From Hemibagrus wyckioides (Eukaryota > Chordata > Actinopteri > Siluriformes > Bagridae), in the NCBI RefSeq assembly GCF_019097595.1, contig NC_080734.1, positions 10,237,392 through 10,301,391 of the forward strand: 64,000 nt of DNA. The letters are read 5' to 3'. Of the stretch, positions 48,901 to 64,000 are shown piece after piece. Each line of letters opens with the position of its first letter. The first letter of the stretch is position 1. The translations under genes and the position numbers were made by a program. The notes under the pieces were generated by a model. That model was given only the letters and a program-made list of their open reading frames with translations, did not search any database and was not told the origin of the DNA.

Positions 48901-51747
48901 CTTTAGCTCAGAGCATTCATCTTCCAGCTTACGCTTTTTGGCTGTGAGTTCAGCATTGATCTCTTCTTCATCTTCAATCCGCTCAGTCATCTCTTTAACT
49001 TTAGCTTCCAGCTGGATTTTGCTCTTTATCAGCTGTTCACAACGCTCTTCTGCATCTGTCAGTGTATCTTGCTCTGACTGCACCTGGAGAAGTAAATCAT
49101 TCTTTTCTTGAAGAAGCGTGACCATTTTCTCCTCCAGCTCTTTTCTTCGGTTTTCAGATTTATCAAGAGCCTCTTTTATTTTGTTGAATTCATCTTTCAT
49201 ATTTGCCATCTCTTTCTCAGCCTCAGCACTCTTGAGAAGAGGCTTTATTTTAAAGAACAATTTCATCCAAGGCCAGTTTTTCACACTTAGGAAGGAGCGA
49301 AGGTTCCACTGAACAACCATTAGTGCATCTCTGCGTTCTACTAATTTTTGATATTCTGCTCTCATTAACAAAGCTCGAGCATTAGCTTGTATCCTGGTAA
49401 TGATCCGGGCAAGTTGTTCATCCCTCATTTCTTCCAGTAAACCCAGCAGACCAGCTTTGAAGAAAACCTTTGTGTGACCAAACTTATACTGTGTATGGTC
49501 AATGTCGAGTGATCCCAGTAGCTTCTCGGCACTCTTTTTGTTTTCAATAAACTGGCCTTCTGGGATAGCAGATGCATTCAGAATTCTGTACCTCTGTTTG
49601 AAGTCACCATAGAGTACCCTGTTGGGAAATCCTTTCCTGCAAATTCGGATGCCTTCCAGTACACCGTTACAGCGAAGCTGGTGCATCACAAGGCAGTTAT
49701 CCATAGCTCCAGGAGTCTTGGTCTCATTGGGAATCAAACACCGAACAAAATGTGGATGAGTGGTTTTGAGATTTGTCATCAGTTTGTTAAGGTTTTCTCT
49801 GTGGAGGGCTGATACAGTCTGAAAAGATGACCCCTTCTTCTTACCACCTTTTCCACCTGATTCAGCTGCTCCTGCATAGCTGGAAAAAAGATTGCTTAGA
49901 AGCTTGAGCGATGATTTTTGATACAGTCCAACCACTGTTTCATTTAGTGGATCTTTGTTTTTAACAAGCCAGCCAGCAATATTGTAATCAACAGTGCCAG
50001 CATAGTGAACCAGTGCAAAGTGTGCCTCTGCCTTGCCTTTGATAGCTCGGGGCTTCTGGAACATGCTCGATTTGCCCAAGTGATTATCATAAAGCTTTGC
50101 CTTGAAAGTCTGGTCGCTTGCTTTTGGAAACATGCACTCTTCCTCAAGAATAGACATGATTCCAAGAGGTTTCTCAATCAGATCAATACAGGCTTGCAAG
50201 TCCATCCCAAAGTCAATGAATTCCCACTCTATTCCTTCTTTTTTGTACTCTTCTTGCTCCAAGACAAACATGTGGTGATTAAAAAACTGTTGCAGTTTTT
50301 CATTTGTGAAATTGATGCAGAGCTGCTCGAATGTGTTAAAATCAAATATTTCAAATCCAGCAATATCTAACACACCAATGAAATATTGTCGATGCTGCTT
50401 GGTGTCTAAGGACTGGTTGATTCTGACCACCATCCAGCTGAACATCTTTTCATACACTGACTTTGCCAGTGCACCAATTGAGTAGTATACTTGATCAACA
50501 CCTTGGCCTTTTGTGACATATTCATTGCCTACCTTAACCCTTGGATGACAGAGTCCTTTAAGGAGATCAGCAGAGTTCAGCCCCATTAAGTAGGCTGACT
50601 TATCAGCAGCTTCAGTGCCATCTGGTTCTGCCTGTTCTTCTCGCTGTTTCTGCTTAAATTTCATGTTGCCATAATGCATGATGGCTCCTGTGAGTTTGTA
50701 GACTCCCATCTTCTCATCTGGGGTGAAGCCAAGCACATCAAAGGCATTATCAGTGGCCATTAACTCTTCACTATCATTTATGGAGGGAACACTTACTTCT
50801 CCTTGGGAGATGTAAGAGTAATCATATGGATTATTTGTAATCAGCAGCATATCCAGCAGCTCAGGCTTTGCATTGGTCAATATCTGGTAAAAGATGTGAT
50901 AGTTCCTTTCTGCCTTTAGCTGAAAGGTCACTCGTGATTTTTCCAGCAGGTATGTTTCAATGTCAGCTGAAGAAAGTTTACCACTTGTTCCAAAATGAAT
51001 GCGAATGAACTTTCCAAAGCGGGATGAGTTGTCATTTCTCAATGTTTTGGCATTGCCAAAAGCCTCTAGTGCAGGGTTAGCCTGGATGATTTGATCTTCC
51101 AGTGTCCCTTTGTTAGAGTCCTTCTTTCCCCCACTTGCTCCACCAGCAGCTGCAATACTTGCAAAATATTGGATTACTCTCTTCGTGTTAACAGTCTTAC
51201 CAGCACCAGATTCTCCGGTGATGAGGATGGACTGATTTTCCCTGTCCGTTAGCATGTATTGATAAGCATTATCTGAGATGGAAAAGATATGCGGAGGAGC
51301 TTCAGATCTTTTCTTACCTCGGTAGGCAGCAACTACTTCTGCATCATACACAGGCAACCATTTATAAGGGTTGACTGTCACACAAAACAGCCCTGAATAG
51401 GTATAAATCATCCATGCTGCATAGCGCTCTTTGAGGTTAAACAGCACTGCAGGCTCATGTAGGAACGTGAACATTGCCATATCTTCGATTTTATCAAATT
51501 TGGGTGGGTTCTGGGGATGAACATCTGTCTCTTTAACAGTTACTGTCCTTCCATCCTCTGTCTTCACAGTTGCTTTCCCATCTTCCTTGCTGATTATTTG
51601 TCCTTTCACATATTCCACTTTGTCATCCACTACAAAACATTCAGTTTTGATGTCAAAAGGTCTAGTTTGAGCTTCAAGCCGTTCTTTGTCCGACTTCCTC
51701 AGGAAAGGAGCTGCTTTACCAAATTCTGCCATGATAGCATCACCCAT
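45943..51747 (-). CDS. Sarcomeric myosin heavy chain, cardiac/slow (MYH6/7) class, intronless
   Basis: The molecular motor of striated-muscle thick filaments: an ATP-driven actin-binding head plus a dimerising coiled-coil tail. The frame is open for 1934 residues, the length of vertebrate sarcomeric heavy chains (about 1935). The head has the SH3-like N-terminus, P-loop GESGAGKT (178-185), switch [10 protein letters not shown], switch II DIAGFE, loop 2 with KGGKKKG, the SH2/SH1 region [15 protein letters not shown], and the light-chain lever ending at [14 protein letters not shown]. The tail keeps the heptad pattern to the end, with the conserved segment [14 protein letters not shown] and a short variable C-terminus [10 protein letters not shown]. 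The sequence is closest to cardiac/slow MYH6/7. Vertebrate sarcomeric MYH genes normally have about 40 exons; this copy has no intron. Start: ATGGGTGATGC, the usual MGDA N-terminus. All motor motifs are intact, so it looks functional. Confidence 0.95.
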   Translation of the reverse strand: MGDAIMAEFGKAAPFLRKSDKERLEAQTRPFDIKTECFVVDDKVEYVKGQIISKEDGKATVKTEDGRTVTVKETDVHPQNPPKFDKIEDMAMFTFLHEPAVLFNLKERYAAWMIYTYSGLFCVTVNPYKWLPVYDAEVVAAYRGKKRSEAPPHIFSISDNAYQYMLTDRENQSILITGESGAGKTVNTKRVIQYFASIAAAGGASGGKKDSNKGTLEDQIIQANPALEAFGNAKTLRNDNSSRFGKFIRIHFGTSGKLSSADIETYLLEKSRVTFQLKAERNYHIFYQILTNAKPELLDMLLITNNPYDYSYISQGEVSVPSINDSEELMATDNAFDVLGFTPDEKMGVYKLTGAIMHYGNMKFKQKQREEQAEPDGTEAADKSAYLMGLNSADLLKGLCHPRVKVGNEYVTKGQGVDQVYYSIGALAKSVYEKMFSWMVVRINQSLDTKQHRQYFIGVLDIAGFEIFDFNTFEQLCINFTNEKLQQFFNHHMFVLEQEEYKKEGIEWEFIDFGMDLQACIDLIEKPLGIMSILEEECMFPKASDQTFKAKLYDNHLGKSSMFQKPRAIKGKAEAHFALVHYAGTVDYNIAGWLVKNKDPLNETVVGLYQKSSLKLLSNLFSSYAGAAESGGKGGKKKGSSFQTVSALHRENLNKLMTNLKTTHPHFVRCLIPNETKTPGAMDNCLVMHQLRCNGVLEGIRICRKGFPNRVLYGDFKQRYRILNASAIPEGQFIENKKSAEKLLGSLDIDHTQYKFGHTKVFFKAGLLGLLEEMRDEQLARIITRIQANARALLMRAEYQKLVERRDALMVVQWNLRSFLSVKNWPWMKLFFKIKPLLKSAEAEKEMANMKDEFNKIKEALDKSENRRKELEEKMVTLLQEKNDLLLQVQSEQDTLTDAEERCEQLIKSKIQLEAKVKEMTERIEDEEEINAELTAKKRKLEDECSELKKDIDDLELTLAKVEKEKHAIENKVKNLTEEMASQDEIIMKLTKEKKALQEAQQQALDDLQSEEDKANTLAKAKAKLEQQVDDLEGTLEQEKKVRMDLERAKRKLEGDLKLIQENVMDLENDKQQQEEKLKKKDFEINQLNGKIENEQLAVVQLQKKLKESQARIEELEEELDAERAARAKVEKQRSDLSRELEDISERLEEAGGATSAQVELNKKRESEFQRLRRDLEESTLQHEATSAALRKKHADSVAELGEQIDNLQRVKQKLEKEKTELKLEMDDLASNMESIVKAKVNLEKMCRSLEDQMNEHRSKAEEAQKALNDFSTQRAKLLTENGELGRQLEEKECLISQLTRGKSSYTQQLEDLRRQHEEEVKAKNALAHAVQSSRHDCDLLREQIEEEQEAKAELQRALSKANSEVATWRAKYETDGIQRTEELEEAKKKLVQRLQEAEEAVEAVNAKCSSLEKTKHRLQNEIEDLMLDLERSNAASAALDKKQRAFDKVIAEWKQKYEESQCELEASQKEARNLSTELFKLKNAYEETLDQLETFKRENKNLQEEISDLTDQLGEGGKSVHELEKLRKQLEQEKAELQSALEEAEAAVEHEESKILRAQLEFNQVKADIERKMAEKDEEMEQAKRNYQRMVETLQSSLESETRSRNEALRIKKKMEGDLNEMEIQLSQANRQAADAQKQLKMVQSYLKDTQLQLDDTVHNNEDLKENTALLERRNNLIQAELEELRAMLEQAERGRKLAEQELTDATERMQLLHSQNTSLINQKKKHEADLLQLQGEMEELVQENRNAEEKAKKAITDAAMMAEELKKEQDTSAHLERMKKNMEQTIKDLQHRLDEAEQIAMKGGKKQLQKLEARIRELENELEAEQKRGTESVKGIRKYERRIKELTYQTEEDRKNMARLQDLVDKLQLKVKSYKRSAEEAEEQANTNLAKLRKLQHELEEAEERADIAESQVNKLRAKTRDGVTGKKSQDE

Positions 51748-51837
51748 TGTGATCTCTTGAGTTCCACAGGTGCTGTGGGAATCAGTGGACAGTGTTGGTT
51801 GGGATCAGGAACTGCAGTACACTGGTGCCACACTCTC

Positions 51838-51868
51838 TTTATAAACGATGACTAAGTTCCAAATATGG
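51838..51868 (-). promoter_or_regulatory. CArG box and TATA box upstream of the myosin gene
   Basis: A perfect SRF site CCAAATATGG lies at 51859-51868 (palindromic class, so strand-neutral). TATAAA on the minus strand lies at 51843-51838, 91 bp upstream of the ATG. Transcription would then start near 51812, giving a 5' UTR of about 65 nt. Both motifs are read directly; promoter use is inferred, but the combination and spacing are typical of muscle genes. Confidence 0.6.
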
Positions 51869-51869
51869 A

Positions 51870-53490
51870 TATGTCTGCAGGCATCTTGGACAAGCCTTAA
51901 CAACAAAGGACATGTTTATCAAGACTTTAAGTGGCGTGGGGGTGGAGGGGCAGGAAAAAGACCTTTAGGTGGTACTGTCCTTATTAGGACAGCTCTCACC
52001 TATTCTATAGTCTCATCTGGTCCACCATTTGGCAGTTTCAACTGGTAATTCTATCACTATTAATTTTTGCACTGCAGTTTGAGTATCTTTTATAGTCCAT
52101 ATATACGTGTATGTACAAAATATTACATTTTAATCTACCATTTACATTGCAATAGCGATGACCTAATAAGGAGATCAGTTTCGGATTTTAATACAACTCG
52201 AGTACTATTATCTTGGCATGCTAGCAAACCACTTTCTTTATCAAAGGTTTCAGTGATAGATTCCACTGACACCTCTTCCTCTATCATGGAACAGACTGTC
52301 TTGCCCCATCCCTCTTTAACTCCAGCCCCAAAATAGCACTGATGGATAAATATCAGCTTATGCTCCTTAGTCTAATGTTCCTCTGGTGTGAAAATCATTG
52401 CTGTACACATGAGAATTTCCTGCTGATACTATATACAAGCTATGCAGAGAGGGTGGTGAGTTTTTGTGTTGTTTAATGTGTGAACAAGCATGCATTTAAT
52501 AATATAGAACAGCTTTTTTTCACAGTTTCACATAAGCCTTTATGACAGCAAGATGGTAAATGAGATACAAACTTGTAACTTTTATTAAAACTTATTTTGG
52601 CAGTGTTGATTTTGTTCAAACAATGAAATTTTAAATTCAGATGAATGAAATGTCAACATCAATGTAGGAATGTATAGAATATGCCATGCTCTATTGTATT
52701 GCCCTTCCCTTTGTTCTTTTGTAGAAGCTTTATAGAGTTGAATTGTTTAATGAATAGCACACATACTAACTCCCAAAATATGCCTTCTAACAAAACTCTC
52801 AACTAAATATCCAGCCACTGGTTGCTGCTCATTATTGACTTATGCATGCACAGAACCATTATTTTTATGTTTTAATAGCATTTGAAGAATCAAGACTCTA
52901 GAGTAATGCTGTTACAAGAACCAAATACTGATTCAGAATGGAATTACATGGAACTAACACTGAATTAGTTCTTTAAATCTGATAAAAGCACGTAGAATAC
53001 ATTTCACTTGGAAATGCGGCTAATTTAATAATAAGCTCTGATGGCAGGAATAAGTGCTATAATATAAAATAGATTTGGGTGAGCAGGCTAACTTACATTC
53101 CCAATAAGACCATCACTTTGGAAAGACAGTTTATAATGGAAATTATGCACTCATTGTTCCAAGATGATTTGTGCCAATATTAAATAAATACATTCAATTA
53201 TCATTTAATTTATCAAGGATACACTAGGTTATTTTAAATGATACACTGGCGTTTAGGGAAATACTAAATATTAATATAAAAGTGAAAAAAAATGTCGTTG
53301 TGGATAAGACTTTGTGAAGTCTTTTAATAAATTTCTGTTAGGTACTGAATAATACTGAGATGTACTTGGTCTAGTGATGTTTTTTATATTGTGACGTGAA
53401 CTTGTTTTTTACTTCATGAGAGTCAATAGCTCTAGTGACCATTTATCCATGGTAGATGAAATAAAAATAAAAAAAAAAAAGTGAAAATTT
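51870..53490. other. Intergenic between myosin promoter and pak6 3' end
   Basis: No coding similarity was seen. A G-rich patch (GGGGGTGGAGGGGC, about 51935-51950) lies upstream of the myosin gene, and the rest is AT-rich. The pak6 3' UTR must occupy part of it; ATTAAA on the minus strand at about 53325 is one possible end. Confidence 0.5.
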
Positions 53491-53615
53491 TAAATGCATG
53501 TTCCTTTTGAAAATACTGACCATGGAGGTCAGGTCACAGATAAGCGGTTCACATTCACGAATTGCATTTTAAGAGTTTCTGTATTTTGCTTATGTGTACA
53601 ATGCTGTAGTGGCGT

Positions 53616-59539
<5,924 letters not shown>

Positions 59540-59548
59540 TTTAAAGAC

Positions 59549-61204
59549 CTGGGGGAAATAAAAGTGAAGTCGTGTTTTTTTCATCTTCCCCAACACAGCA
59601 AGACTCTGGGAAACCAGATCAGCTTGACACCGACAACTGACAACACCTCACCACATCTACTTCAGTCAGAGTAAAAAAAAAAAAAAAAAATCAAAGCACA
59701 ATACAAACAATGCCACATAGGTCAGCAATGAGTCCTTGAATTCTCTCAAGTGAGAAAGAGGTGGAGAGAAAATTACTACACACCCAGAAGAAAACACACC
59801 CCTCCATGCAAAGGTCTGTAGTCTATAAAATAAACAACACTGATGGGTTATGTTTCAGGCTGAACAACGCACATGCCGTCTGTTTGCAGTTCCCTTTCAC
59901 CACACCACTGTTAACACTGATGGAGTAAAGCGCACCATGACCCTGAATAACTATGAAAATGGACACTGTCCTCAATTTTTCCACTGTGAAATCAATCACA
60001 TGCCTGCAACAGGAGCAGGCTGAGTTACAGTGTCAATTCCTGACTGATTACATTCCTGATTTGTTACAACTGCTTGTGTGTATTGCCGCGGTGTTCTTAT
60101 CCCAACCCAGAATAAAGGATAGGCACATTTAACAAGCTGACACTGTCACAAAGCAACTTTAGAGAAATCCAGGCGTAAACACTAATGAGGATAAAAAACA
60201 AATTAAACGTATGAATCTATGTGTATTATCATTAACTGATTATAGAATTGATTAATACGTTTGCCAGGTCTGTGTTAATAAGCTGTGGAAATGCTACACT
60301 GGAGTGCATCTTTGCTTAATAATATAGAGAAATCTTTCATGTTGGAAAGCCTATTTATATAATGCAATGTCATATGCTTTAGACGTTTCACAGTGGAGTA
60401 TAATATGTTGATATACTATGTCCATACCTGAGTAATATCTACAGGCTATATCCTTGTCAATATTTACACACAAGTGAACATCAAACAGAGCAGAATGATC
60501 ATGTAATAAAGCTACACAGAAACTAAGAGGTAATAGGACGAGTTTACAGAAGCCTGAACAGTAGAGCCGAATAGAGTTACTAGAGATATACTGTAGAGTT
60601 CTAAAGCCACTTCGTATACACAGTTTTAATATATGAAATCCCGTACATTTTGTGAACTCTTCATATGTTACATTTAATTCATAATCATTTATAATTTCAT
60701 TTCAAGAAAGCTGAAATTCTAATCATCTCACATGGATCTAATGATCTCAAAGTCAAGCGTCTTCAGTGTGCATCAAAAATAAATAAATAAATAAATAAAT
60801 AAAAATACAAAATAGAAAGAAATAATTTGCTGTTTGGAGGGGACTGTTTTAACTTGAGGAGACTTTAGGGTAAATAGGAATGTCTTGAAGCCTTACCTAA
60901 ATGTTCCTGTCAGTTAAAGGTGATATTTAGTGATGGATGTCTCTCATTCTGTTCACATCAAGGCATTATTCTTCTCTTGCAAGACATCTATAAGGAAAAG
61001 GTGATTGTTGAAAGTTACAGAAAGAGCTTAATCTGATAATTAATGATAAATGTGTTTATCAGAATCAATATACATTTATTTAAATGACCGATTATTTGCA
61101 AGGACATTAATGTTTAATCCAAGATAATTTTCTACATTTGTTGTTGAAGACAGATGCATGCATCTTTTTTCTTTAGTTATCAGTTTTTCTTTTTATTTGA
61201 TATA
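59549..61204. other. Region upstream of pak6 coding exon 1
   Basis: AT-rich, with an (AAAT)n array at about 60777-60803. It probably holds pak6 5' UTR intron and noncoding exon(s). No CpG-rich promoter was seen here, so the true promoter may lie beyond. Confidence 0.4.
60897..60987 (-). other. Possible noncoding 5' exon of pak6
   Basis: On the minus strand a pyrimidine-rich TTTTCCTTATAG acceptor precedes 60987, and a strong donor ...ATTTAG|GTAAGG follows 60897, bounding 91 nt. It contains a short ATG-to-stop frame only. The splice sites look good but there is no transcript support. Confidence 0.3.
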
Positions 61205-62066
61205 CACTGATCAGGCATAACATTATGACCACTGACAGGTGAAGTGAATAACACCGATGATCTCCTCATCATGGCACCTGTTAGTGGGTGGGATATATTA
61301 GGCAGCAAGTGAACATTTTGTCCTCAAAGTTGATGTGTTAGAAGCAGGAAAAATGGGCAAGCGTAAGGATTTGAGCGAATTTGACAAGGACCAAATTGTG
61401 ATGGATAGACCACTGGATCAGAGCATCTCCAAAACTGCAGCTCTTGTGGGATGTTCCCGGTCTGCAGTGGTCAGTATCTATCAAAAGTGGTCCAAGGAAG
61501 GAACAGTGGTAAACCGGTGACAGGCTCATGGGTGGTCAAAGCTCATTGATGGACGTGGGGAGCAAAGGCTGGTCCGTGTGGTCCGATCCAACAGACGAGC
61601 TACTGTTGCTCAAATTGCTGAAGAAGTTAATGCTGCTTCTAATAGAAAGCAGCAGGATACACAATGCATCACAGTTTGTTACATATGGGGCTGCATAGCT
61701 GCAGACCAGTCAGGGTGCCCATGCTGACCCCTGTGCACCACCAAAAGCTGCAACAATGGGCACGTGATCATCCAAACTGGACCATGGAACAATGGAAGAA
61801 GGTGAAACACATTCTGATGAATCATGTTTTCTCACATCGAACCAGGATGCACTATGGGAAGAATGTAAGCGCAGGCAGTGTCATGCTTTGGGCAGTGTTC
61901 TGCTAGGAAACCTTGGGTCCTGACATCCATGTGGATGTTACTTTGACACGTACCACCTACCTAAACATTGTTGCAGACCATCTGTAAGTGTAGATCTAGT
62001 GGAGTCCATGCCTCAGTGGGTCATTGCTGTTTTGGCGGGTGGTCATAATGTTATGACTGATCAGTG
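61205..62066 (+). mobile_element. Tc1-family transposon, internally deleted, 862 bp
   Basis: The ends are inverted copies of CACTGATCAGGCATAACATTA, flanked by TA on both sides. The plus strand keeps the transposase N-terminal helix-turn-helix region ([16 protein letters not shown]...[20 protein letters not shown], 61353-61520) and part of the catalytic region (VRVPMLTPVHHQKLQQWA, then PNWTMEQWKKV, about 61695-61805). Frameshifts and deletions separate them. The same family as 36972-37481 but with different deletions; not able to make transposase. Confidence 0.85.
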
Positions 62067-62854
62067 TACATTAGATTGTTGATGTGAAGCTGAGATAATG
62101 CCTCAATGCTCAATAAATGATAAAACCTTTGTGCAATTTTACTAATGTTTGTTTATTCATGTTAGATAGCATGAGGTCAAATGCAGTTAGGCAGATTTTT
62201 TAATATAATACCTTTAAAGCAAAAATAAATAAATTGACAGTTTAGCTGTAAGGAGTCCCTCTGGAATATATGTAATAATTATTTACAGTCAAATTTGGTG
62301 GGTGTTTTTGGACACATCACACACTTTTACTTTGAAAAGTAGTACAGCTTCACAAAGAGTTAATGAGAAATACACAGACTAAAATTGCGCAAGCGTGTGT
62401 GTTGTTCTTCAAATTGTCTTTTAGCAAGCTAGTTCTGGCTAGCTGGCTAGACTTCAGAATTGCCTGGAGTGAGTAAAATTACTCTACAGTACAGTCATGC
62501 ACAAACAGAGCACTGAGAGGTCAGAGCAGTGAAACCCTTTCCCCTACAGCTGACTGGGGAAAGGCCAATCCTGGAAGCACCGGACATGAGACAGGAATAG
62601 AGGGCTTAAACAAGGTGCCAGTCTATCGTAGGGCACAATGTACAAATATTTATATACAGATTCACACCTAAGTTCAATTTATCCACAGAGCATGGTAGAA
62701 TGTTTATAGCTTAATTCTCCCAAGCAGTACCTCTGTCTGCACTCATACATTCATTTATATATTTTTTTATCACTGGTTTTTGTATTTGCACTAAAAGGAA
62801 ATAGACATCAACAGATAAGGCACAGGGGTTACAGATAATATCATGGCAATATCA

Positions 62855-62905
62855 TGACTGCCCATGTGTTCCGACTTCAACTTCCTAACAAGCTGGGATA
62901 TACTG
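62855..62905 (+). repeat. SINE 3' part fragment
   Basis: CTTCCTAACAAGCTGGGATAT followed by ACTGTGCTGTAATG matches the tail module of a high-copy short repeat I recall from catfish-like genomes; the head is missing here. Confidence 0.5.
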
Positions 62906-63216
62906 TGCTGTAATGAATAAGTGACAACAACTTCTTCTTCTTCTTCTTCTAAATCACAACTATACAATAATATTAACACATGCCACTTTAAAGTACAATT
63001 ATGCTTAACTTGTGAGTTACACCAGTTTACTAGGCAGGTTCCTCCTATGTTTTAGTGTTGGATATCTTGCAGCTGTGATCGGGTATAATGAGTCAATTTA
63101 AGCATTTAGACAGAAAACTAATATGGCGTATCAAACAGCTGGTGAGACTCCTGATAAATTTTACTGCAGCAGACAAGCTGGTTCAGCTTCACATTATCTA
63201 CATAGAAATTGTAGAT

Positions 63217-63330
<114 letters not shown>

Positions 63331-64000
63331 ATGTGAACCCTACTGAAATCCTCTCGTCTGAATTGATGAGGGCAGCCCACATGCACAAAATACAGCATAT
63401 AAACTTGAAACCCTCTATAAAGGAATGGTTAAAGACACATTTACTTTATTTACTTTAGTTTCCAAGCTTTTATACAATATAGGAAAAGGTTCAGTGCTGT
63501 TATTTTGCCCACAAGAGGCTTCAACAGCTAGTAATTGGTAGCAGAGGGTACCAATAATTTTAAAACCAGCTTTTTGGAGAAAAAACAATGTACACATGAA
63601 AGAATGTAATGAAAACATATATATAACATCCCGCATATGTTCAAAAATACTCCAAACACCATTAAATGAATTATGAATGATGCAAGTAACTGATGAGAGA
63701 ACAAAAAAAATTACCCAAGGCATTGTAAGCTTGACCAGTGTTCGTTCTTAAAGCAGTCACTGATGTTGAATTACTGAAGACGTCCATCATGTCCTCATTT
63801 ACAATCTAATCTGGTATTCAAAGTGCTCATTTTCTGCCCACTAATTACTGACTCAAAAATTCTACTCGAATGTAACTTAATAGAGACAAGATTACTGCAC
63901 ACTACTCGGCTAATTCAGTCCTGTAGAAGTCGGTTTATAGAGACAGCTTAACACTACCTGCTATTAAGAGTTACTTCTCCATTCAGACAGCCCAAGGCCA

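Noticed and set aside
47306..50370. Several plus-strand open frames of 60-121 codons opposite the myosin gene
   Set aside because: Antisense shadows of the coiled-coil and motor coding sequence; their Ser/Cys/Phe-rich composition is the complement of Glu/Lys/Gln codons.

Overview
This is a eukaryotic nuclear window from a ray-finned (teleost) fish. The evidence is a spliced vertebrate mitochondrial-carrier gene, a spliced group II PAK kinase gene, a sarcomeric myosin heavy chain, and a repeat load typical of teleosts: Tc1/mariner, a Gypsy element, LINE and SINE pieces, and many microsatellites. Several repeats look ostariophysan (catfish-like), but species cannot be fixed from this alone.

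Layout. Positions 1-30.2 kb are AT-rich and hold no gene I can support. They contain a decayed Gypsy element with integrase upstream of reverse transcriptase (8.8-11.2 kb), a LINE reverse-transcriptase relic (about 12.2-12.8 kb), two long palindromes (15.1-15.3 kb), a Tc1-type MITE between long AT/GATA arrays (17.7-18.4 kb), and a possible enhancer (20.4-20.7 kb). A CpG-rich promoter at 30.5-31.0 kb leads into slc25a29 (+ strand, exon 1 at 31048, exons 2-4 at 41795-43200, 308 aa). Its 10.7-kb first intron carries a Tc1 copy abutted by a compact 3.9-kb Polinton/Maverick-like element (37482-41415). That element has long terminal inverted repeats, a candidate 6-bp target duplication and four genes on the minus strand.

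Converging on slc25a29 is an intronless, fully open 1934-codon cardiac/slow-class myosin heavy chain (minus strand, 45943-51747) with a CArG box and TATA box just upstream. Next, also on the minus strand, is pak6 (eight coding exons, 53616-59539, 665 aa), including one GC-AG intron. The right end has a second, internally deleted copy of the same Tc1 family (61.2-62.07 kb) and simple repeats.

The three host genes do not form a functional unit: one is a mitochondrial basic amino-acid carrier, one a muscle motor and one a CDC42/RAC-responsive kinase. The two items most worth attention are the miniature Polinton-like element, which has its own integrase and conserved unknown proteins but no visible polymerase, packaging ATPase or protease, and the intact intronless myosin gene, which appears to have its own muscle-type promoter.
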